A DNA stretch of 64,000 nucleotides from JACCSI01 sp035575715 (GTDB taxonomy: Bacteria; Acidobacteriota; Vicinamibacteria; Vicinamibacterales; UBA2999), in contig DATLXN010000012.1 in the NCBI GenBank assembly GCA_035575715.1, positions 310,001 to 374,000 of the forward strand, given 5' to 3'. The notes beneath the pieces were generated by a model that was not told the origin of the DNA, did no database searches, and saw only the letters and a program-made list of their open reading frames with translations. Numbering within the stretch: position 1 is the stretch's first letter; every line of letters begins with the position of its first letter. Positions 8,325 to 16,140 of the stretch are shown here, in pieces. Both the position numbers and the translations under genes were made by a program.

Positions 8325-8564
8325 GTGGACGCGAACGACCACGAGTCCGGTACCAACCCGAGTGACGGGATGGCCGACGGAGTGGTCATCGAGCTGATGC
8401 CGAGCCAGTTGGCGAAGGTCAGTCTCGACGGCACGCACCAGGTGACGGTCCATTTGGGCCACCCGGTGCAGCGGAATTACATCCGCGTATTAGTGGGCGA
8501 CCGCGTCAGGGTCGCGCTGATGCCGGCGGATAAGACGAGGGGTCGGATCGTCGGGAAACTGTGA
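8325..8564 (+). CDS. infA: Translation initiation factor IF-1, divergent
   Basis: A 79-aa OB-fold protein aligned with IF-1, which occupies the 30S A site during initiation. The core DGVVIELMPSQLAKVSLDG, YIRVLVGDRVRV and the C-terminal TRGRIVGKL match the family, as does its position between map and rpmJ. It differs in an extra ~15-residue polar N-terminus and the start codon GTG. The usual HISGKMR segment reads HLGHPVQ here. A second infA elsewhere in the genome is possible. Confidence 0.85.
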   Translation: MDANDHESGTNPSDGMADGVVIELMPSQLAKVSLDGTHQVTVHLGHPVQRNYIRVLVGDRVRVALMPADKTRGRIVGKL

Positions 8565-8567
8565 AGA

Positions 8568-8612
8568 AAGTTGCCAGTTGTCTTTGAACTGACAGCTGGA
8601 AACTGAAAACTT
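8568..8612. repeat. Degenerate heptamer repeat, partly inverted
   Basis: The infA-rpmJ gap contains AGTTGCC, AGTTGTC followed by AACTGAC, AGCTGGA, AACTGAA. CCAGTTGTC and GACAGCTGG form an 8-of-9 inverted match. Same class as the tracts at 2760, 8753 and 9633. Confidence 0.65.
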
Positions 8613-8637
8613 CGCGAGTGGGCGAAGGAGCCGAGCG

Positions 8638-8751
8638 ATGAAGGTACGAGCGTCAGTGAAGCGAATTTGTGACAAGTGCAAGATTGTGCGCCGCGCCGGT
8701 GTGGTGCGCGTGATCTGCACGAATCAAAAGCACAAACAGCGACAAGGGTAA
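8638..8751 (+). CDS. rpmJ: 50S ribosomal protein L36
   Basis: L36 (37 aa) is a zinc-ribbon protein of the 50S subunit. The translation MKVRASVKRICDKCKIVRR continues to a second half with Cys and His ligands (VICTNQKHKQRQG). The Cys-x2-Cys, Cys and His pattern is the zinc-binding (C+) form. GGAGCCGAGCG precedes the ATG. Location between infA and rpsM is canonical. Confidence 0.96.
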   Translation: MKVRASVKRICDKCKIVRRAGVVRVICTNQKHKQRQG

Positions 8752-8752
8752 A

Positions 8753-8804
8753 CAGGCATCAGGCATCAGGTATCAGTGCACACTGACCCCTGACGGCTGA
8801 GGCC
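8753..8804. repeat. Degenerate heptamer repeat with inverted half
   Basis: The rpmJ-rpsM gap reads CAGGCAT, CAGGCAT, CAGGTAT, CAGTGCA and then CTGACCC, CTGACGG, CTGAGGC. The second set is a degenerate reverse complement of the first, so a stem can form between the rpmJ stop and the rpsM start. Confidence 0.7.
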
Positions 8805-8819
8805 TTTAAGAGGCAAAGA

Positions 8820-9194
8820 ATGGCACGCATTTCAGGTGTTGATCTTCCGCGGACCAAGCGGGTCGAGATCGGGTTGACCTATATCTACGGCATCGGGCGT
8901 CACCGCTCGAATGTGGTTTTGACCGCGGCGGGCGTCAGCCCGAACATCCGGGTCAAGGACCTGTCGGAAGACGATGTCCGCAAGATCAGCCGAGTGCTCG
9001 AGGAGCAGGGTGGCGTCGAGGGTGATCTCCGCAAGGAGATCTCGATGAACATCAAGCGGCTGATCGAGATCGGCAGCTATCGCGGCGCACGGCATCGGCG
9101 CAATCTGCCGGTCCGTGGGCAGCGCACGCGCACCAACGCGCGCACGCGTAAGGGTCCGCGCAAGGGCGCGGTTGCCAAGAAGAAGACGGTATAA
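8820..9194 (+). CDS. rpsM: 30S ribosomal protein S13
   Basis: S13 (124 aa) is a 30S head protein contacting P-site tRNA and the 50S subunit. MARISGVDLPRTKRVEIGLT, YIYGIGRH and RGARHRRNLPVRGQRTRTN are all conserved. It opens the alpha-operon part of the cluster. Confidence 0.98.
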   Translation: MARISGVDLPRTKRVEIGLTYIYGIGRHRSNVVLTAAGVSPNIRVKDLSEDDVRKISRVLEEQGGVEGDLRKEISMNIKRLIEIGSYRGARHRRNLPVRGQRTRTNARTRKGPRKGAVAKKKTV

Positions 9195-9197
9195 GTC

Positions 9198-9632
9198 ATG
9201 GCTAAAGCTGAAGCACAAGGCGCGGGCGGCGCCGATAAGCCGACCAAAAAGAAGAAGACGTTCAAGAAGCGCGGCGAAAAGCGCATCGTGCATCACGGCT
9301 TCGTTCACATCCAGGCGTCGTTCAACAACACCCTGATCACCATTACCGACGCCGAGGGCGCGGTGGTGTCGTGGTCGAGTGCGGGCGCCATCGGATTCAA
9401 GGGCTCGCGTAAGGGCACGCCGTTCGCCGCGACGCAAGCGGCGATGAATGCGACCAACGCGGCCAAGACGTTTGGCATGCGCTCCTGCGAGGTGCTGGTC
9501 AAAGGACCCGGGTCGGGCCGCGAATCGGCGATCCGTGCGTTGCAGACCGCGGGCCTCGAAGTGAAGTCGATCCGCGACGTTACCCCGATTCCGCACAACG
9601 GTTGCCGGCCTCCGAAACGGAGACGGGTCTAA
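9198..9632 (+). CDS. rpsK: 30S ribosomal protein S11
   Basis: S11 (144 aa) lies on the 30S platform. After a Lys-rich N-terminus of about 30 residues come HIQASFNNTLITITDAEG, FKGSRKGTPFAATQAA and the C-terminal PIPHNGCRPPKRRRV, all diagnostic. It follows rpsM by 3 bp. Confidence 0.98.
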   Translation: MAKAEAQGAGGADKPTKKKKTFKKRGEKRIVHHGFVHIQASFNNTLITITDAEGAVVSWSSAGAIGFKGSRKGTPFAATQAAMNATNAAKTFGMRSCEVLVKGPGSGRESAIRALQTAGLEVKSIRDVTPIPHNGCRPPKRRRV

Positions 9633-9696
9633 TCAGTTTCCAGTGGCCAGTTTCCAGTTCAAAGATTTTGAACTGGCAACTGTGAACTGATAACTA
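9633..9696. repeat. Inverted pair of degenerate heptamer repeats
   Basis: The rpsK-rpsD gap holds a left arm of CAGTTTC, CAGTGGC, CAGTTTC, CAGTTCA and a right arm of AACTGGC, AACTGTG, AACTGAT. The inner ends form a perfect 10-bp stem, CCAGTTCAAA against TTTGAACTGG with a 3-nt loop. The tract starts directly after the rpsK stop. This is the clearest inverted example in the window. Confidence 0.8.
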
Positions 9697-9717
9697 GTTA
9701 ACAAGGATTAGTAAAGA

Positions 9718-10344
9718 ATGGCTCGATACAACGGTCCGGTTTGCCGCCTCTGCCGCCGCGAAGGCATGAAGCTGTTTCTCAAGGGCGAGCGCTGCTACAC
9801 CGACAAGTGCGCGATCGAAAAGCGCAACGTGCCGCCCGGACAGCACGGCCGCTCGCGCAAGCAGAAGATGGTCGGCTACGGCATCCAGCTGCGCGAAAAG
9901 CAGAAGGTCAAGCGCATCTACGGTGTGCTCGAAGATCAGTTCCGTCTGTATTTTCAGCAGGCCGAACGGACCCGCGGGATCACCGGCGAGACGCTGTTGC
10001 AGTTGCTGGAACGCCGCCTGGACAACGCCGTCTACCGGCTTGGCTTTGCGACCTCACGTCCGCAGGCGCGTCAGCTGGTGCGACACGGACACTTCCTGGT
10101 CAATGGCAAGAAGGTCGACATCCCGTCGTATTCAGTCAAGGCCGGCGACGTGGTGGCCGTCCGCACCTCGAGCCGGGAGAACGCCTCGATTCTGCATGCG
10201 GTTGAAGAAGTCAAGGGCCGCGGCGTGCCGGAGTGGTTGTCACTCGGCGGCGAGATGGAAGGCCGCGTCGTGTCGGTGCCGACCCGCGAGCAGATTAACC
10301 TGCCGGTTCAGGAACAGCTGATCGTCGAACTTTATAGCAAGTAA
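9718..10344 (+). CDS. rpsD: 30S ribosomal protein S4
   Basis: S4 (208 aa) nucleates 30S assembly and in E. coli represses the alpha operon through a leader pseudoknot. The N-terminal half has a Cys cluster (CRLCRREGMKLFLKGERC) typical of zinc-containing S4, and the S4 RNA-binding domain reads RLDNAVYRLGFATSRPQARQ. AAGGATTAG lies upstream of the ATG. Confidence 0.97.
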   Translation: MARYNGPVCRLCRREGMKLFLKGERCYTDKCAIEKRNVPPGQHGRSRKQKMVGYGIQLREKQKVKRIYGVLEDQFRLYFQQAERTRGITGETLLQLLERRLDNAVYRLGFATSRPQARQLVRHGHFLVNGKKVDIPSYSVKAGDVVAVRTSSRENASILHAVEEVKGRGVPEWLSLGGEMEGRVVSVPTREQINLPVQEQLIVELYSK

Positions 10345-10345
10345 C

Positions 10346-10416
10346 GCAGGTCGGCAGGTGAGCAGGCAAGCAGGTAAAACACCTGCCTACCCGCCCACCC
10401 CGCCCACCCGCCTTTC
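10346..10416. repeat. Inverted pair of degenerate octamer repeats
   Basis: After rpsD come GCAGGTCG, GCAGGTGA, GCAGGCAA, GCAGGTAA and then CCTGCCTA, CCCGCCCA, CACCCGCC and similar. The second set is a degenerate complement of the first. It occupies the first half of the 163-bp rpsD-rpoA gap. Confidence 0.7.
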
Positions 10417-10476
10417 CTCTCACCCAGCAGCCCTTCAGACCTGCGGCGGGCGGTGAGAGGTCAACCTGCAGGTCTG
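10416..10476 (+). promoter_or_regulatory. Candidate RNA pseudoknot before rpoA
   Basis: Two perfect 9-bp complementary pairs interleave: CCTCTCACC (10416-10424) with GGTGAGAGG (10452-10460), and CAGACCTGC (10436-10444) with GCAGGTCTG (10468-10476). The order A-B-A'-B' is an H-type pseudoknot with linkers of 11, 7 and 7 nt. It ends 31 bases before the rpoA ATG and about 20 before its AGGAAAG. Regulation by a ribosomal protein is a guess by analogy with S4 control of the alpha operon. Confidence 0.5.
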
Positions 10477-10507
10477 GAGGCCGCGCTGGCGGTCCAGGAA
10501 AGAACAC

Positions 10508-11494
10508 ATGCTCTGGAAAGGTTTTCAACGCCCCAAGCGTCTCGACTTCGAGAAAGAGACGATTAGCGATCGGTTCGGCCGTTTCTACGCGCAGCCGTTC
10601 GAGCGCGGTTTCGGCACGACCATCGGCAATGCGCTGCGTCGCGTGCTGCTGTCGTCGATCGAAGGTGCGGCAATCACGGCGGTCAAGATCGACGGCGTGC
10701 TCCACGAGTTCTCGCCGATTCAGGGCGTCGTGGAAGACGCGACCGACATCATTCTCAATCTCAAGCAGATCCCGCTGACTTGCCACGTCGATCACACCAA
10801 GACGCTCTACCTCAAGGTCGATAAGGCCGGTGAAGTGCGCGCCAAGGATATTGAAGGCGACGCCGACATCGAAATCCTCGAACCGGATGCCCACATCGCG
10901 ACGGTCTCCGAGGGCGGCAAGCTGCACATGGAATTGCGCATCAAGCGCGGCCGCGGCTACATCTCGGCCGACAAGAATTTCGACGAGGACCTCGGCATCG
11001 GCTGGATTCCGATCGACTCGGTTCATTCGCCGGTCAAGAAGGTCAACTACCTCGTTGAAGCCGCGCGTCTCGGACAGACCACCGACTACGACAAGCTGAC
11101 CCTCGACGTGTGGACCAACGGTTCGGTCACCCCGAACGACGCGGTTTCCCTGGCGGCCAAGCTGGTCAAGGACCATCTCAACATCTTCATCAACCTCGAG
11201 GATGACGATGAGCCGCTGATCGAAGGCTCGAGCGAGCCGGCGCGTTTAGGCGCGGGCAACGAGCATCTCGAGAAGAGTGTCGAAGAGCTCGAACTTTCGG
11301 TGCGGTCGTACAACTGCCTCAAGAACGCCAACATCCGGACCATTCGCGAGCTGGTCGGTAAGACTGAACCGGAAATGTTGAAGACCAAGAATTTTGGGCG
11401 GAAGTCGCTCAACGAAATTAAGGAAATCCTGACCTCGATGGGTCTCAGCCTCGGTATGAAGCTGGATCAACCCGCCGGGGCGACACAGGACTAA
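10508..11494 (+). CDS. rpoA: DNA-directed RNA polymerase subunit alpha
   Basis: The alpha subunit (328 aa) dimerises to scaffold RNA polymerase. The N-terminal domain shows ERGFGTTIGNALRRVLLSS and EFSPIQGVVEDATDIILNLK; the C-terminal domain, which binds UP elements and activators, shows ELSVRSYNCLKNANIRTI and KNFGRKSLNEIKEIL. AGGAAAG precedes the ATG at 10508. Confidence 0.98.
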   Translation: MLWKGFQRPKRLDFEKETISDRFGRFYAQPFERGFGTTIGNALRRVLLSSIEGAAITAVKIDGVLHEFSPIQGVVEDATDIILNLKQIPLTCHVDHTKTLYLKVDKAGEVRAKDIEGDADIEILEPDAHIATVSEGGKLHMELRIKRGRGYISADKNFDEDLGIGWIPIDSVHSPVKKVNYLVEAARLGQTTDYDKLTLDVWTNGSVTPNDAVSLAAKLVKDHLNIFINLEDDDEPLIEGSSEPARLGAGNEHLEKSVEELELSVRSYNCLKNANIRTIRELVGKTEPEMLKTKNFGRKSLNEIKEILTSMGLSLGMKLDQPAGATQD

Positions 11495-11500
11495 AAGATC

Positions 11501-12109
11501 ATGCGTCACCGATTAGGATTACGAAAACTCGGCCGTGACACGCAGCATCGCATGGCGCTCCTCCGCAACCTGGCCGAAGCCTTGTTGCGGCATGAGCACA
11601 TCGTGACGACTGTGCCCAAGGCCAAAGAACTGCGGCCGTTTGTCGAACGGCTGATCACGGTCGCCAAGCGCGGCGTCAAGGCGGGTGATCCGAAGGGTCG
11701 CACGCTGGCCGCCCGCCGCCTGGTGATGCGCGACGTCGTCAACGAAGACGTCGTCGCCAAGTTGTTCGACCACCTCGCGCCGCGCTTCATGGAGCGGCCG
11801 GGTGGCTACACCCGGATCATGCGCCTTGGTCATCGTCGTGGTGACGGCGGCGAAATTGCGCAGATCGAACTGATCGGCAGCGAATTCGACCCGAAGAAGG
11901 CCGAAGCCGAGAAGGCCGCGAAAGAAGCGGCCGGCGACGAGCCGAAGCAGCAGAAGAGCCTCGGCGAGCGCCTGCGCTCGGCGGGTCAGAACCTGCGCAG
12001 CACCGGCAAGAAGGAAGCAAAGGGCGATGCGCCGCGTGCCAAGGTCGGCAAGCCGGCCAAGGGTGCGGCGAAGAAGACTACGACTCCGCGGAAGGCGGGC
12101 GGGTCGTAA
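11501..12109 (+). CDS. rplQ: 50S ribosomal protein L17 with long C-terminal tail
   Basis: L17 lies at the exit tunnel. The core MRHRLGLRKLGRDTQHR to QIELIGSEF (about 127 residues) is ordinary. The remaining ~75 residues are Lys/Ala/Glu/Gly-rich and of low complexity, making 202 aa against the usual ~117. It is the last gene of the operon and is followed by an intrinsic terminator. Confidence 0.97.
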   Translation: MRHRLGLRKLGRDTQHRMALLRNLAEALLRHEHIVTTVPKAKELRPFVERLITVAKRGVKAGDPKGRTLAARRLVMRDVVNEDVVAKLFDHLAPRFMERPGGYTRIMRLGHRRGDGGEIAQIELIGSEFDPKKAEAEKAAKEAAGDEPKQQKSLGERLRSAGQNLRSTGKKEAKGDAPRAKVGKPAKGAAKKTTTPRKAGGS

Positions 12110-12134
12110 GCAAGACGAAAGACGACACAAAAAT

Positions 12135-12166
12135 AAAAGCCCGGTGACTTGGTCGCCGGGCTTTTT
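12135..12166 (+). terminator. Intrinsic terminator of the ribosomal operon
   Basis: AAAAGCCCGG pairs with CCGGGCTTTTT, extended by three inner pairs (one G-U) around the loop CTTGG, and followed by a T run. It lies 25 bp after the rplQ stop. The A-rich left flank means it could also work on the other strand, but no minus-strand gene ends here. Confidence 0.92.
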
Positions 12167-12275
12167 GCTTTGATGTTGATCCGCGCTCGAACCGTCGCGG
12201 TGCTGTAGGATCTGAACTTCTAAACGGCGACCGACGTCGTTACCCATAACGAGACATCAACCAGAAAGGGTGCTT

Positions 12276-13142
12276 ATGGCAGCCCGCAGTTTCGCGGTTC
12301 CGCTCCGGTTTGTCGTCGCGTGCGTTGCGCTTCTCGGCCTCTTCGCGTCTGCCGAATTCTCGACCGTCAGGGTGGCCGCGCGCCAGCCGGCCGTGGCCGC
12401 GCCCGCAACGCCGGCGCTGACCCTCGAAGAGAAAGAAGCGTTTCTCAAGAAGGCCAAGATTGTCCGCACCCGTGGCGCCGGCAAGGGGGTCACCGGCACG
12501 CTGCGCGCCACGTTGTCCGACGGCACGGTCACGCACGATGCCAGTATCCAGACCGTCGACGAATACATCCGTGAGTTCCGCAGCAATCGCGGGACGGAGC
12601 TGAACTTCCGCGACTCGTGGCGCTATAACGTGGCTGCCTACCGAATCGATCGAGTGCTGCAGATCAACATGACGCCGCCGAGCGTGGAACGCAATTACAA
12701 CGGCAAGGCCGGCGCGTTCACGTGGTGGGTCGATGACGTCTTGATGGATGAAGCGGCGCGGCTTAAAGAGAAGACGCCGACGCCCGATGTGGACGCCTGG
12801 AATCGCCAAATGTGGCAGGTCCGCTTGTTTGATCAATTGATCGCGAATGTCGACCGCAATCTCGGCAATCTGCTGATCGATAAAGCGTGGACGGTGTGGA
12901 TGATCGACCACTCGCGCGCGTTCCGGCTCAACGACAAGGTCAAAGCGCCAGGCAATCTCACCAAGTGCGAGCGCGTCGTCTTCGAACGACTCAAGGCGCT
13001 CGACCTCCCGACGCTCAAGGCGACGGTCGAGGACTACCTGACCGGCTCCGAAATGCGCGCGATGCTGCAGCGCCGGGACGAGATCGTCGCGTTGATCGAG
13101 AAGGCAGGTCCGGCGGCGCTGTATGATCGTCCGGCGCCGTGA
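12276..13142 (+). CDS. Exported protein with HipA/Fam20-like kinase motifs
   Basis: The 288-aa product starts with a signal peptide (about residues 1-32, ending near VRVAARQ). The C-terminal half contains FDQLIANVDRNLGNLLID (N191, D193, R194, N198) followed by VWMIDHSRAF (D211, H212). This spacing resembles the catalytic Asp-Arg-x-x-x-Asn loop and metal-binding Asp of HipA, Fam20 and lipid-kinase-like folds. No clear glycine-rich loop is visible. Start ATG 12276 was preferred to GTG 12270 because of AGAAAGG upstream. The assignment rests on motifs only; it could be an inactive relative. Confidence 0.6.
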   Translation: MAARSFAVPLRFVVACVALLGLFASAEFSTVRVAARQPAVAAPATPALTLEEKEAFLKKAKIVRTRGAGKGVTGTLRATLSDGTVTHDASIQTVDEYIREFRSNRGTELNFRDSWRYNVAAYRIDRVLQINMTPPSVERNYNGKAGAFTWWVDDVLMDEAARLKEKTPTPDVDAWNRQMWQVRLFDQLIANVDRNLGNLLIDKAWTVWMIDHSRAFRLNDKVKAPGNLTKCERVVFERLKALDLPTLKATVEDYLTGSEMRAMLQRRDEIVALIEKAGPAALYDRPAP

Positions 13143-13771
13143 TCGATCTTCAGGAGCTGTTCGGCAGCGTCGATATCTACCTGTTCGACCAGCTCCTGCG
13201 CGGGCGCATCCGCCCGGGAATGCGCGTGTTCGACGCCGGTTGCGGTGATGGCCGCAACCTCAAGTTCCTGATGCGGGAAGGCTACGACGTCTTCGCCGTC
13301 GATCCCAATCCGCAGGCCATCGCCAACGTCCGCGCGTTGGCCACACAGGTCGCCCCACACCTCCACGAGGATCGCTTTCGCGTTGAATCACTCGAGCAGT
13401 TGTCATTCCCGGACGCCTCTGCTGACGCGGTGTTGAGTAGCGCCGTGCTGCATTTCGCCAAAGACGATCAGCAGTTCCTGGCGATGTTGCAGGGGAGCTG
13501 GCGGGTGCTGCGTCCGGGCGGGCTATTTTTTTGCCGCCTCGCATCGACGATTGGGATCGAAGATTCGGTGCAGACCCTTGGCGGCCGCTGGTCGGCTTTG
13601 CCCGACGGCTCCCAGCGCTACCTGGTCGACGAAGCGTTCCTGATGGAGCTGACCGGCCGGCTGGGCGGTGACCTCCTCGATCCATTGAAGACGACGGTCG
13701 TCCAGCAGCAGCGGGCGATGACGACGTGGGTGATGCGAAAGGGCACGCCGGTTGCAAACACCCCGCTATGA
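13139..13771 (+). CDS. Class I SAM-dependent methyltransferase
   Basis: The 210-aa protein has motif I VFDAGCGDGRNLKFL (about residues 30-44), an acidic residue at the end of beta-2 (VFAVDPNPQ), a motif IV-like region (DAVLSSAVLHF) and VLRPGGLFFCRL, the usual methyltransferase-11 layout. The substrate cannot be told. Its GTG start overlaps the previous stop (GTGA) and its stop overlaps the next start (ATGA), so three genes form one operon. Confidence 0.85.
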   Translation: MIDLQELFGSVDIYLFDQLLRGRIRPGMRVFDAGCGDGRNLKFLMREGYDVFAVDPNPQAIANVRALATQVAPHLHEDRFRVESLEQLSFPDASADAVLSSAVLHFAKDDQQFLAMLQGSWRVLRPGGLFFCRLASTIGIEDSVQTLGGRWSALPDGSQRYLVDEAFLMELTGRLGGDLLDPLKTTVVQQQRAMTTWVMRKGTPVANTPL

Positions 13772-13974
13772 CCAATAAGAATAGCCAGGAAGCACCCAGC
13801 GACCGCGGCGAAGGCAAGGTTGCGCCACGCACGCCGGGCAAGGCTGAAGGGGAGCGCCGTGACGGCGTACAACCAGCGAGCAAGGACAACGAACTGGCCA
13901 ATGCCGCCGATGAGGCGGGTTCGGCGTTTTTGCCGCATGACAAAGTGCTGACTGATCCGAAGAAGTCTTCCTGA
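13768..13974 (+). CDS. Small hydrophilic hypothetical protein
   Basis: A 68-aa open frame starting at ATG 13768, overlapping the methyltransferase stop by 4 bp. It is rich in Gly, Glu, Lys, Asp and Pro with no hydrophobic core, so it is probably disordered. The ATGA coupling is the main support for it being real. I do not recognise the family. It converges on the EF-G-like gene, whose stop lies 6 bp beyond. Confidence 0.5.
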   Translation: MTNKNSQEAPSDRGEGKVAPRTPGKAEGERRDGVQPASKDNELANAADEAGSAFLPHDKVLTDPKKSS

Positions 13975-13980
13975 TTTCGG

Positions 13981-16077
13981 CTACGACTCTTCAGCCATCG
14001 CATGACCACCTGCGCTCTTGTGCGCCGCGATGATCTTCTGCTGCTGATGCGTCGGCACTTCGTCGTAGTGCGACATCTCCATGTGATACGAGCCGCGTCC
14101 GCCGGTGACGGACGTGAGGTGCTGCTCGTAGGACAACATCTCCGCCAGCGGCACCTGCGCCTTGATCACCGTCGTCTGGCCGCGCGGCTCCATGCCGCCG
14201 ATCCGGCCGCGTCGACTATTGAGGTCGCCCATTAGATCACCGGCGTAGTCATTCGGCGCGTAGACCTCGACGTTCATCACCGGTTCGAGCAACGTCGGGT
14301 GCGCCTTGGCCATGCCGTCCTTGAAGGCGAGCCAGCCGGCTGTCTTGAATGACAGTTCGTTGGAATCGACGTCGTGATACTGGCCATCGACCAGCACGAC
14401 GCGAAAATCGACGACCGGGAAGCCCGCGAGATAGCCTCGGAGGCGCGACTCCTGGATGCCCTTCTCGACGGCCGGAATGAACTGTCGCGGAATCGAGCCG
14501 CCAAAAATTTCATCGACGAACTCGAACTCGCTGCCGCGCGGCAGTGGTTCCATTCTGATCTTGCAGTCGCCAAACTGGCCGTGCCCGCCGGTCTGTTTCT
14601 TGTGACGGCCATGCGCGTCGGCCTTGGTGGTGATCGTCTCGCGATACGGAATGCGCGGCGGCTTCAAATTCACTTCGACGCCAAATCGCCGTCTCAGCTT
14701 GGCGACCGTGACCTCGATATGCAATTGCCCCTGGCCCGCCAGCAACAGCTCGTGGGTTTGCGGATCGCGCGCATAACGGATGGTCGGATCTTCTTCTTCG
14801 AGCCGATGCATCGACTGGTTGATCTTGTCCTCGTCGCCGCGGCTCTTCGGCTCAATCGCATACGACAGCACCGCTTCCGGAAACGATAACGGCGCGAATG
14901 TCACGCCCGCCGCCTTGTCGGCGATGGTGTCGTTGGTGCGCGTGTCTTTCAGCTTGGCCACGGCGCCGATGTCACCCGCCCTGATCTCGGGCACATTGGT
15001 TTGCGTCTTGCCCTGCATCTCGATTAAATGCCCCAGCCGTTCCTGCGACCCCTGCGACGCGTTGTGCACCGTGGTATCGGCCTTGAGGCAACCTTGGTAG
15101 ACGCGGAACATGGTGATTCGACCGGCAAATTGGTCGGCCACCGTCTTCCAGACGAACGCCGCGTACGGCGCTTTGTCGTCGGCAACCTTCTCGCTCTCAT
15201 TGCCGGACGAGTCGAGCGCTTTGAACGGCCGCTCGGCCGGCGACGGCAGGAAACGGACCATTGAATCGAGGAGCGGCTGGACGCCGATGTTCATCGAGCC
15301 GGACGCGCAGACCAGTGGAAACACTTTGCCGTTCTTGGTCGCGTCGTGTAGGCCGGCAACCAGTTCGTCCTGCGTTAACGTGCCGGCGTCGAAAAACTTC
15401 TCCATCAGGCGTTCATCCGCCTCGGCGACCATTTCAATCAACGTTTCACGCGCCGCTGTTGCCGCGGCGATCAACTCGGACGGGACCGGGATTTCAGATG
15501 CTTTGCCCGAGCTGTCAGCGGCAAACGAGTAAGCCTTCATCGCGACCAGGTCAACGACACCGCTAAAGTCCTTTTCCTCGCCAATCGGCAATTGGATCGG
15601 CACGATCGCGCGGCCGCACGTCTGGCGGAGCGACTCGAGCGACCGTTCCAGCGACGCGCGATCACGGTCGAACCGGCACAGGACGACGATGCGGGGTAAG
15701 CCGAGTTCGTCGGCGACGCTCCACGCCTTTTCGGTTTGCACTTCGACGCCGGCGACCGCGTCGACCACCACCAAGGCGCCGTCCGCCACGCGCATGGCCG
15801 CGCGCGCGTCGCTGAAGAAGTTGCCGAAGCCTGGCGTGTCGATCAGATTGATTTTGGTGTTGTTCCACTCGGCGTAGGCGAGTGAAGCCGAGAGGGTGTG
15901 CTTGCGGGCGATCTCTTCGTCGTCGTAATCAGTAACGGTGGTGCCGTCGTCAACTTTGCCGAGACGGTTGACCATCCCGGCCGCGAAGAGGAGGGCGGAG
16001 ACGAGCTGCGTTTTGCCGCATCCTCCATGACCCACGACGGCGACGTTGCGGATGCTGGCTGCGTCGTAAACCTTCAT
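13981..16077 (-). CDS. Divergent elongation factor G paralogue
   Basis: The 698-aa protein has the five-domain EF-G layout: a GTPase domain with G1 GHGGCGKT (16-23), G3 DTPGF (80-84), a domain IV with HKKQTGGHGQFGDCKI, and domain V ending in TGGRGSYHMEMSHYDEVP. It lacks features of translocating EF-G: the catalytic His after DTPG is Phe, and the G4 motif NKxD reads CRFD (134-137). This resembles the EF-G-2 type found beside a normal fusA. Role unknown; a ribosome-associated GTPase function is likely. The true fusA should lie upstream of the ribosomal cluster, outside the window. Confidence 0.88.
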   Translation of the reverse strand: MKVYDAASIRNVAVVGHGGCGKTQLVSALLFAAGMVNRLGKVDDGTTVTDYDDEEIARKHTLSASLAYAEWNNTKINLIDTPGFGNFFSDARAAMRVADGALVVVDAVAGVEVQTEKAWSVADELGLPRIVVLCRFDRDRASLERSLESLRQTCGRAIVPIQLPIGEEKDFSGVVDLVAMKAYSFAADSSGKASEIPVPSELIAAATAARETLIEMVAEADERLMEKFFDAGTLTQDELVAGLHDATKNGKVFPLVCASGSMNIGVQPLLDSMVRFLPSPAERPFKALDSSGNESEKVADDKAPYAAFVWKTVADQFAGRITMFRVYQGCLKADTTVHNASQGSQERLGHLIEMQGKTQTNVPEIRAGDIGAVAKLKDTRTNDTIADKAAGVTFAPLSFPEAVLSYAIEPKSRGDEDKINQSMHRLEEEDPTIRYARDPQTHELLLAGQGQLHIEVTVAKLRRRFGVEVNLKPPRIPYRETITTKADAHGRHKKQTGGHGQFGDCKIRMEPLPRGSEFEFVDEIFGGSIPRQFIPAVEKGIQESRLRGYLAGFPVVDFRVVLVDGQYHDVDSNELSFKTAGWLAFKDGMAKAHPTLLEPVMNVEVYAPNDYAGDLMGDLNSRRGRIGGMEPRGQTTVIKAQVPLAEMLSYEQHLTSVTGGRGSYHMEMSHYDEVPTHQQQKIIAAHKSAGGHAMAEES

Positions 16078-16140
16078 AGCGATACCCTCCCGGACTTCCG
16101 CGAGCGTTTACAAAGGCGTGATACGGCGCATCATACACAA

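Noticed and set aside
10346..10416. Intrinsic terminator between rpsD and rpoA
   Set aside because: The arms are imperfect and no T run follows; rpoA must be transcribed through it.
13726..13767. Fourteen extra N-terminal residues on the small hypothetical protein
   Set aside because: They lie within the methyltransferase coding sequence; the ATG at 13768 in an ATGA overlap is the more natural start.
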